Assembly (NCBI GenBank): GCA_050084515.1
Contig: CM114272.1
Coordinates: 59,644,001-59,708,000, forward strand
Reading direction: 5' to 3'
Source: Blasia pusilla
Lineage: Eukaryota > Marchantiophyta > Marchantiopsida > Blasiales
DNA length: 64,000 nt
Below, in pieces: positions 56,179 to 64,000 of the stretch. The notes below the pieces were generated by a model. It was not told where the DNA came from. It saw only the letters and a program-made list of their open reading frames with translations, and searched no databases. Position numbers and translations under genes: made by a program. Numbering within the stretch: position 1 is the first letter of the stretch; every line of letters starts with the position of its first letter.

Positions 56179-57348
56179 CTAACATTCAACACATGACCCA
56201 ACATATCTCTCAACATCCTTATATAGGCCTTTCCACCAATACCTCTCTTTTATCTTGGTGAAAGTTGCCCAAGTACCTCTGTGTCCTGCCCATAAAGAAT
56301 TGTGGAATTCTTTGAGCACTTGCATTTTTGTCCCATTGTCATCCACCACCCTCAAGGGCATTCCATCTTTCCTCTTTGGCCTTTTCCAAAGATACCCATC
56401 TTGTAGTAGATAGCCATACGCCTTATGCCGAATCTCCTTAAAGAACTTGTCTGTCCACCCTCCGTCTCTTTGCAGAGTGCTTAAAAAGCGCCCAATTTCT
56501 TTTAACCTTCCCTCATACAAATTCTCTTTGAAGGCTAGAACATCCTCTATGCCACCTTGTTCTTGAGATAACACTTGCCACACATATGCATCATCCTCGT
56601 CTATCTCACTTGCCTCCATATCTTCTTCTTGACTAAATATAGCTCTAGACAACATTTCAGCTACTGAGTCCTCTTTCCCAACTATATGCTTCAATTATGG
56701 ATTCAATGATCTAATGTAGGCTATCCAACGTAGCATGGCTATATCTATCGAGTAAATCTGATTACTTAATCATACCCAACTGAGGTAGACAATCAACCTC
56801 AAGCAATACATAGGCTCCCATAAGATACTCCTTCTCAGCTTTCATTGTAGTTCTCCCTCTTTACCTGAGGGTACCTCCTCTGTCGTTCTGTGAGTGTACG
56901 AGCTCCAAATCTTGTTGCAAATCTTCTTCCTTCCGCGTCATCCTGCCCAACTGCCCACCCGATAGCAATAGGGCTAGTGTCCACTATGATGATAATAGGT
57001 CTTCCGCATTCGTAGCTCATTTGTCGTAGAACTGCTGATGACTTCAATGCCTCCTTCAACTACATCATTGCTGCTCTTTGCTTCTTCTCCCAAGTGAACT
57101 TCTTCTTCTTTCTCAACAGCTCATACAAAGGATCAGATATGTGGCCAAAATGAGGAATCCTCACCTGATAAAACACACAAGCTCCTAAAAACCTTCTCAC
57201 TTTGGTGACGTTTTCGCATTCTCGTATCCTCCCGATGACATCAACTTTTGTTGGATTTGGTTTTCGGCCAAACTCTCCACAAAGATGACCCACTACCACA
57301 ATTTGAGGAACTCCAAAGCTATACTTTTCTCTAGAAAGAGTAAGATTG
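56179..57348 (-). pseudogene. Inner-family RT tail, RNase H and integrase zinc finger; element truncated at 57348
   Basis: The RT tail (GHLCGEFGRKPNPTKVDVIG, ending KKQRAAMM) is followed by TAG, RNase H (DTSPIAIGWAVGQDDAEGR), TAA at NP(stop)LKH, and the HHCC finger (HNSLWAGHRGTWATF..CVEC). A small deletion/insertion in RNase H near 56745-56865 breaks the frame. Homology with the 44.4 kb copy ends at about 57348, so gag, protease and most of RT are absent. Confidence 0.82.
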
Positions 57349-57565
57349 ACCGAAAAGTGGTAATCTGCATTCTTATCGGAGTCTCCACTTTTCTGGCATA
57401 TGCGTCCACCTCATTGTGAAGTGAGAAGAGGCTGCAATACAGAAGACATTTTTTTGGACAGTCTTCTCCCCAAACTACTGTATACGGGATAATTTGAAAA
57501 AAATCGTCCCCGGTCGCCTCATGAAGTTTAGAAAAGGCGACTGCTGTATGCTGACCAGCAATTGC

Positions 57566-58800
57566 CTACCAGTAGATTTTTGTACCATCACGTAGGTACC
57601 CATCGACTTTCTCCTCTTCTAAGGGTGCAACTAGTAAATGGTCCCCTCGATATTCATCACATGCTCTTGCAATATCGTATGTGCAAGGAACAACAATAGA
57701 TGTGTTTATATTTTTTGCTATGACATTTCTAGTCCTTGAGAGACTATGCATCAAGGCATTCACTCGCTCTTGATAAAGCTCCCTCGCTTTGATGTCAAGC
57801 GAGGCAAGTTTGAAATTATTGACATCTAATCGAAAGATTTTCAGAGTAGAGTTCAGAATATAAAGGTCCTTGAACTGCTCCCACAATCTCTCTTGTGCTG
57901 GCCTCGCACACTTAACAAGTTTCTATATCGCCCTTGCATCAAGCTGGGCAACTTCGTTTTCCTGGACTATCACAATAGACCGAATCTCTAACGTAGAATC
58001 TATAGCCTTTGTTAGACGAGCACTTGTCGTCTCTTTTCCCAACCCAATGCGCGCTACTTTTTTTTCTTCTTCTACCATCAATGGTAACGCAAACTCGGGG
58101 GTAGCAACCCCGATAGCTACCCAAATCACATCTCTCAAAAATGACCAACATCCTGAATGCTTGATGAAACAGGATCTCTCATCATTAGCTCCTGGACATC
58201 GGAGGGAAGAGTTTGAACTCCCGAATTCACTTTGGCTTGATAAACGACGGATTGAGTAACATCCACGTGATAGTTCTATTCATCATCCATATCTAAAAGA
58301 TGCAATACCAAGAACGTACGTGTCACTAGGTACAATGCTACATCCAATCAAGCGCATTCCATCCAAAACTGCACTCTCCTTCCCTGCAAGTTTGACATTC
58401 ACTCTTATTTTGGACACCCCTTGCGCATCAATATTCTAAAGTTCATCCCATAAGCCCGAAAAACCCGCTTTACGGAATTCAAATTGAAAGGCACTCTTCG
58501 ATCGCGGATCAAAGTACCTAGAACCTTTGTCCGGGTAAGAATCTGCTTCTTAACCATGAATGTAGACCGAAAAACTTTACTGCAACACGAGAATTCATAA
58601 GCAATGCGTTAAACACAGGAGAGAAAACCCATTTCTTAACGCACGATAGGCAAGAATCGAGCAATATAGTACTCATCATAAATCCATTTAGTGCGAACAT
58701 ATGTAGATGTGAACTGACCTTGGTGAATTGGAAAGTGGAGATCTGCATAACCTCAGGAATTTCGGAACTCGCTCCCTTGGGCACTTGTTGCTCTGGTCTA
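57566..58800 (-). pseudogene. Unrecognised decayed gene
   Basis: Two minus-strand ORFs (58138-57923; 57886-57566) are one frame separated by a single TAG: TPEFALPLMVEEEKKVARIG, STLEIRSIVIVQENEVAQLD, then LYILNSTLKIFRLDVNNFKL and ARELYQERVNALMHSLSR, IARACDEYRGDHLLVAPLEE. Upstream, other frames continue with protein-like sequence (VQTLPSDVQELMMRDPVSSS; VNVKLAGKESAVLDGMRLIG; KSAFQFEFRKAGFSGLWDEL). Two or more frameshifts and several stops are present. About 400 codons could be reconstructed in outline. I do not recognise the family. It adjoins the truncated gypsy copy but shows no RT, IN or gag motif. Confidence 0.45.
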
Positions 58801-59300
58801 TGGTGGAATTCAATGAGCTAAAGATTTTGAAACCAGAGGGTCCACTGATACCACCCGATTCAATCCAAACTCCTGGTTCAGAAACATATTAGCTATTGTC
58901 CTTCCGTTTCTCTCGCGAATCTAGGAATTGATACTAAAACTTAAAACGATGACGTCCCCAACACCTAATTGAACCAAACAAGGATGACGCCCACCTTGGT
59001 CAGAAACTCACTGTCCAAAAGAAGAGGAAATGTGACAACGACCTGATTGTATAACTAGATTCCTTACCCTAACATACGTTTCAATCTACCCGTGTGGTTC
59101 AATCAAACTTCCATATTAGATACTAGCGTAGATTCACCCGCCAAAACTATTTAGGCTCCCATGGCTACAATAGAGTACATTTGTAGGGCAGTTGCAAAAT
59201 TACTTTCTCCAAACCGCTAACAATCAAAACACGAAGTAGTGAAAAATAGCAATTCTTCATGATTGGTTCTTTGTCCGCAGTACAAACAACTTAGGACAAG
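58800..59300. other. Spacer
   Basis: No gene or repeat recognised. Confidence 0.4.
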
Positions 59301-59304
59301 GCCA

Positions 59305-59580
59305 AAGGGGTACTACGTGTGAATCGCCACGACGTCAGAAGCCGTGATACCTTCTCAAGGGGTACTAAGTCTAAAGGGTTTCCAAGCTTGAAGGGCTACT
59401 ACGTGTGAAGCGTTTGCAAACTTGAAGGACTACAAGGTTGGAGCACTACCACGTCCGAGAGGATACTATGTCTAGATCCCTACCACGTCGGAAAGGCTAC
59501 TACGTTAGAAATGTTACCACGTCTGAATTGACTATTTCAGCATTTGAAGGGGTACTACGTTCAAACCATTAGCAAGTTAG
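59305..59580. repeat. Degenerate tandem array with ACGT cores
   Basis: Roughly ten units of 24-35 bp. Phrases such as GGGGTACTACGT, GGGCTACTACGTGTGAAG, CACTACCACGTCCGAGAGG and CCCTACCACGTCGGAAAGG alternate TACTACGT with TACCACGTC. Units are poorly conserved apart from the ACGT core and following GAA. The spacing is visible by eye only. Confidence 0.55.
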
Positions 59581-59599
59581 GCTTCTAACGGCTTGCAAT

Positions 59600-61150
59600 A
59601 GGATCTCAAGTCCATACTTGAATGAACATGGCAGATCATAATCTTTGTGGTTGCGAGGTGTAGATCTTAACGTACTAACCATTACGTCCGTTATCCAAAC
59701 AGCAGGAGCCAATCCCTTTAATGAAAGTAAATACACTATCAAGAAGAAACCCAAGAGTCAGAGGCCAAGTATTACGGCCTTTGATGTTCCTCCTTCTCCT
59801 TGTCCCTCCACCATTATCTACTTTATTAAGATGGGACTAAAGGAGAGAAGTTTACACTACGAACGCAATAAATATATAGACCACTGACCTAACTTCTCGA
59901 AAAGCACGGCTAGCCAACTGCAAACCGCATTCACAACTAAAACCCAATAAGGGGGTTGTAGGCCTCAGCACCGCAATTGCATTGTGACAACCTTACTCGA
60001 ATGTTGCATTCACAAGGAGAAGTAAAAAGAACCTCACAATTGTATTTATGCGTCGATCTACAAAAGATCAACAATTGGGCGCTCACATTCTTCCCTAACT
60101 TGTAGAGCAAGCGCTCTACACCTCTAGTGCAGAGAGATTGAGATTGAAAAAATAATCTGGGAAAACGTTGCTACTTATACTTGTCATTCATGATAGACTC
60201 AATGTTCGACTAGCGGTCCAGATTAGATCCATGTGAGCACACCTACGTTGCTTAACCTAATACTCGCATCCATTTCAAAATTTAAATTTGGACGTCACAG
60301 ATTTAGGATTCGTGTTAGGAGAAGATTTCGCGTATTACATCAAAACATATATATAAAAATCATCCTAGCCACTCCTCAATCAGTTATGAAAACCAATGGC
60401 TGAGATTGACGAAAGGGCACGGATGGATCACCTCAAACTGACTTCAATTGGAATCCTATATAATCTTTGCTCATTCCATAAGAATGGTTTTCTAATGGAA
60501 TGAGCAAGGATTATATACGATTCCAACCCAACCTCGTGAGCCCAATCTCCCAACGTCCTCTGTCTGTCCCCAATAGTTCTCTTTAATCCATAAGGGCGCT
60601 ATACCACATGATCACAATCATAACCATAGTCTAGAGACATCATGCCTCCACATATCGTAAGCTTATGAATTGAACCTCTGGACGAGCTTCACACATAAGT
60701 CCTCTATTTTTTCCTCTTCTGAGCCATCTTTCCTTTCATAATCCACTAAGGGTCTCTACCCACACACATTGGTAAAATAACGAGGGCCTCTGCTAGTCCA
60801 ACAAATCAATTTGTGACTTCAAATTTTGCTTCATCATCGTCGCTCGATAAGCAGATCGCCTTGATACAGAGTCGAATCATCTTCAAATATCCTGTCAGTG
60901 TGACGCAAACTCCGTAATTTGTGATTTCCAGTACTATTTTTGGAATAGATCTATAGAGATGACCATAATATCGGACAAATACCTAGGGTATTTTTCTGAT
61001 TTATACTATAGATCCGAATGTGTCAAGGTGACGTCCACCTTACAAAGTGAGCTCAGAGTTTCCAATCTGGTGGCGAGTTTTCCATCTCCAACTTACGTGG
61101 AAAGGCGCCTGATGTTCTTTCGAATGGGATCTTAAGATCTATTAGAAGAG
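59600..61150. other. Spacer with a large hairpin
   Basis: No gene supported. At 60450-60479 / 60495-60524, arms of 30 nt pair at 28 of 30 positions around a 15-nt loop (left arm starts GGAATCCTATATAATC). Confidence 0.55.
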
Positions 61151-61156
61151 TTGCGG

Positions 61157-62384
61157 TGTAATGTACAAGAGTGTCTATTTTACAGTCATTTACTAAGTTC
61201 GATCCCCAAGAGGATCATTGTTTGATGAAAAGAGAGTTCGAAATTACAATTCTCTTGTAATAGTTGTATTTAAATGTGTATGATTTATATTCAATGTCTT
61301 ATCAATATATTCGAATCTTTCTTAGTACCAATTTTTCTTTTCTCAATTCTCTCTAGTGGAGTTGACAGTATGCTCTAGTAGATTTCCTCTCGATATCAAG
61401 AAACCTCACAAAGACCTCAACATGAAAGCTGGCTTCTCCTACTTTCAAAACTCAATCTGTCTCGGCATGCTACTCTCTGTCAAACATATATCCTACAACT
61501 CTATGTTGATTATTCCATTGATGAGAAAGGTTCACCTGATTCGCTCTTCACTCTACAGACCCAAAAAGAATACTCAGACATAAGCATAGCGCATAAGAAT
61601 GAATGAATGATTGCTTTACTACTCCATCAAGAATGAGAAAGCTTCAAAAGTGTATACAAGCTCGAGAGGGTACTACTCCCTTGCTCGGACCATTCCTAGA
61701 GCATGAGGACTTCGTAAGAGAATGATGATGATAGCTACTTCTATGCTTCTTAAATACTCTTTGAAGGAGGAGTGATCCAAAGATTGGAAGCGTTTTGTAT
61801 GAAGTTGATGTCTCTTCAACATTTGTAACTACCCAGATCTATGGTGCTCTATTCTTTTCCTGAGATCCCTTTGAATCGGCAGAACAAAACTATTATAACT
61901 ACCAATCTGATACAAAGGGTTGTGTCTTTTCTTATTCTAATTGTTCAACTATGTGTCACTTGAAATCACTGTCAATCTTAGCTTCGCTTCGCTGCTAAGT
62001 CTGGACCTCTTTTGCTTCGCTTGAGGACGAAGCTCTTTCTCTTGATCTGAAGACGAATCGCTCCATTCTTTGTTCTTGTTTCCGGTGCTTCGTTCAAGAG
62101 CGAAGCACTTCATAGCCAGAGCTTAACAGAGCTTCGTAGATCTTCGTTGTCGTTCCGAGGCTTCTTGCTGGGTCTTGAGACTTTGTTATTTTATTCTCCT
62201 CTCCTCTTAGGCAAATCCTTGATTTTCTATCTCTCTGCCTTGTCCTTGGAGCTTCGTGATTCACTTTAATCTTACTCATTCCTCCCCATAATAATGTATA
62301 ATAATCAAAATCATAATGTATAAACAAGTCCTCATTGAATAAAAAGATGTATTTCTTCAAAATTACAAAATTGTGGGTATCACA
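61157..62384 (-). mobile_element. Solo LTR, reversed, with a 4/5-matching target duplication
   Basis: Reading the minus strand it begins TGTGATACCCACAATT and ends GTACATTACA, as in the 34545 copy. Flanks are TGCGG (61152-61156) and TGCCG (62385-62389). It contains CGAAG-rich U3 words (near 61985-62110) and the GATCCTCTTGGGGATCGAAC block (61200-61220 reversed). No internal coding region. Confidence 0.88.
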
Positions 62385-62389
62385 TGCCG

Positions 62390-62900
62390 TAAGAGGAGAG
62401 GAAGAGAGGAAGAGAGGAGAGAGGAAACTACCTTCAACCAAAAGAGATAATTTTTTTTTAAGAGAGTTTCTTGTGATTTGAAGAGAGTTCTCGTTGGGTT
62501 GAAGAGAGGAAACTTTTTGTGTGAATTTTTTTGCACTTTTCTACTCAATTCTTAAGCACTCCCATAGTTTTTTTTTCCTCTTCCACGTTTTGGCAACCCA
62601 ACCGAGTTCGACGAGTTTCAAATTGCACAAAATTTAGAAAACTGAAAAATCATTGGAATCATAAGTGTCGAACCAATCACTTTTTCCATCCAAGGTCTAG
62701 AAAAAATCTATCATTTTCCTTGGGCTGAATAGAGTTCAAGCTCAAAGAGAAGGTTCTGGAAAAATGAAAGTACAATCTAAAACCTCATTTTGCATCCTCA
62801 AAGTGGTTTGTTTAAAATACTTCGCACTTCTTTGAGGGACAGAATTGGTTGGTGGATTCCTACTCCTACCTCTGACTCTCTTAAAACTACAAGCAATACA
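62390..62900. other. Spacer beside the reversed solo LTR
   Basis: Starts with a purine-rich stretch similar to 51560-51605. No gene supported. Confidence 0.4.
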
Positions 62901-62912
62901 TAGTACATGTGC

Positions 62913-63521
62913 TTACAAGGAAAATACCTTTTCCCACTTCTCTCTCTGGATAAAGTCTGGTCTCTCTCTGACCCACTCCAAACTTCCTCCGTCTACGAGT
63001 CTGAAACCGGCACTTGTAAGATTTTTTACTTCGTCTTGAGAGCAATTCGTACCTCTGGCAATGGGCCAAATCGTGGGGATATTCCCTGGAGCTCCAATGG
63101 CAGCCAGATAAGACTTCCGAAAAGCGCAAGATTCATTTGGGTAGAAGAAGTACTTCAATTGATCCCCGGTCCTCATGAAACGATCAAAGGTTTTGAGTCC
63201 CCAAAATCAAGGCAGTGGTCGTCCAGTCCATATACAGTTCTTATTTAGGAAAGTGCCACATGCTCTCCTAATGCCATCAAATCCTGCCCTGCAAGTGGGT
63301 CCACATCCAGGGTTGCTCCAAGATATATGCCACTGTTTGAGGTTGCAATCTACCACATTGACCGGAATCCCATACTGTTGAACCACCCCACCGACTGGAT
63401 GCTGCGAACTTCCAACAACGGAGGGCTTTTGAAATAAAACATTCACTGATTGTAGCATTACATTCACTATTGCACCTTTTGTGTGCAAAACGGATGCAAG
63501 GGCAAAACCCTTATCCTTCAT
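62913..63521 (-). pseudogene. Unrecognised ORF, 203 codons with one internal TGA
   Basis: Minus-strand ORFs 63521-63207 and 63176-62913 share a frame and are separated by one TGA. Residues include MKDKGFALASVLHTKGAIV, IPVNVVDCNLKQWHISWSNP, GCGPTCRAGFDGIRRACGTF, then FWGLKTFDRFMRTGDQLKYF, SYLAAIGAPGNIPTIWPIAR and GFRLVDGGSLEWVRERPDF. There are several Cys residues in the first half. Composition is protein-like and the opposite-strand ORFs are shadows. Family unknown; a 5' end beyond 63521 is closed by a TGA about 12 codons upstream. Confidence 0.5.
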
Positions 63522-63529
63522 AATACAAT

Positions 63530-64000
63530 TGATAGAAGGTAGTCATAGGGGATTGAATCGGAACTTCAGTTTCGATTAAGATATGAATGAAAATGACTGC
63601 CATCTCCAACTCCCCTAGGTGCTTAAATCCAAAGATTTGATTTCCGCACTCATTTCCCTAATGGTTTCCAAGGAGGTTTTATCCTCCATGGTTGATTTTA
63701 TGGAAGCATCACCCGCCAGTAATCTCAACTTTCTTTAGTAATGATCAAAGTCTCTATGAAATCCTTTATAGTATAGATGATGCCAATTGAGTCTTACCAA
63801 GGAAGAGGTCCGAGTACTATTTGGAGATATTCCATATGCTGGGGATGGGTTAATATGCTTTCTTTTTTTGAAGGTTTCACGGCTTAAATTTCCGGAGAAG
63901 TGCTTGAACCACTAGAGTCTCCAATTGTCGTTGATATTGTTCTATGTGGGATCCATTTCGTATTATTTTCTTGGTCCACAGTTCCCACAGAAGTCTTCAA
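63530..64000. other. Right-edge spacer
   Basis: AT-rich. No gene or repeat recognised before the window ends. Confidence 0.4.

Noticed and set aside
62907-63248. 113-codon plus-strand ORF
   Set aside because: Shadow of the minus-strand 62913-63521 frame, which has better residue composition over a longer span.

Overview
The window is eukaryotic and almost certainly from a streptophyte (a green alga of the land-plant lineage, or a non-flowering land plant). The grounds are plant-type Ty3/gypsy elements with a TGGCGCC-type primer-binding site, a Helitron whose coding region carries spliceosomal introns, small intron-containing genes with GTAAGT donors, and long AT-rich spacers. I see no bacterial operon, rRNA, CRISPR array or confident tRNA. 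The species cannot be fixed from sequence alone; moss, liverwort, lycophyte or charophyte are all possible.

Layout. 1-6.1 kb: a decayed minus-strand gypsy element running off the left edge (integrase zinc finger, RNase H, RT, a degenerate middle, gag). 7-9.3 kb: low-complexity GA-rich DNA, a minisatellite, and one arm of a repeat found inverted at 32 kb. 9.8-14.7 kb: a plus-strand Helitron Rep relic with at least one clean intron, split by a 1.45 kb solo LTR that has a 6-bp target duplication. 15-25 kb: the least transposon-like part, with three copies (two minus, one plus) of an unrecognised gene family, each with an 18-nt first exon and an exon 2 opening VFG..D.PPWLTA. A LINE relic with a restriction-like endonuclease tail lies at 21.6-23.2 kb. 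27-38 kb: mostly spacer, with hairpins, a second LINE fragment, a solo LTR with a perfect target duplication, and two undescribed decayed ORFs.

40-57.3 kb is a nested cluster. An outer plus-strand gypsy element (LTR, primer site, gag) is split inside gag by an inner minus-strand gypsy element (41654-49282) of another family, which has gag, protease, RT and a tandemly duplicated RNase H/integrase-start block. A second, 5'-truncated copy of the inner family lies at 53848-57348. Between them is a minus-strand ORF resembling the end of a beta-class (N4/N6-type) DNA methyltransferase. 57.5-64 kb: decayed ORFs, a degenerate ACGT-bearing array, a large hairpin and another solo LTR.

Functionally most of the window is transposon debris. 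What deserves attention is the PPWLTA gene family, the methyltransferase-like ORF, and the inner gypsy family: its two LTRs look nearly identical (recent insertion), yet its copies share the same in-frame stop codons.
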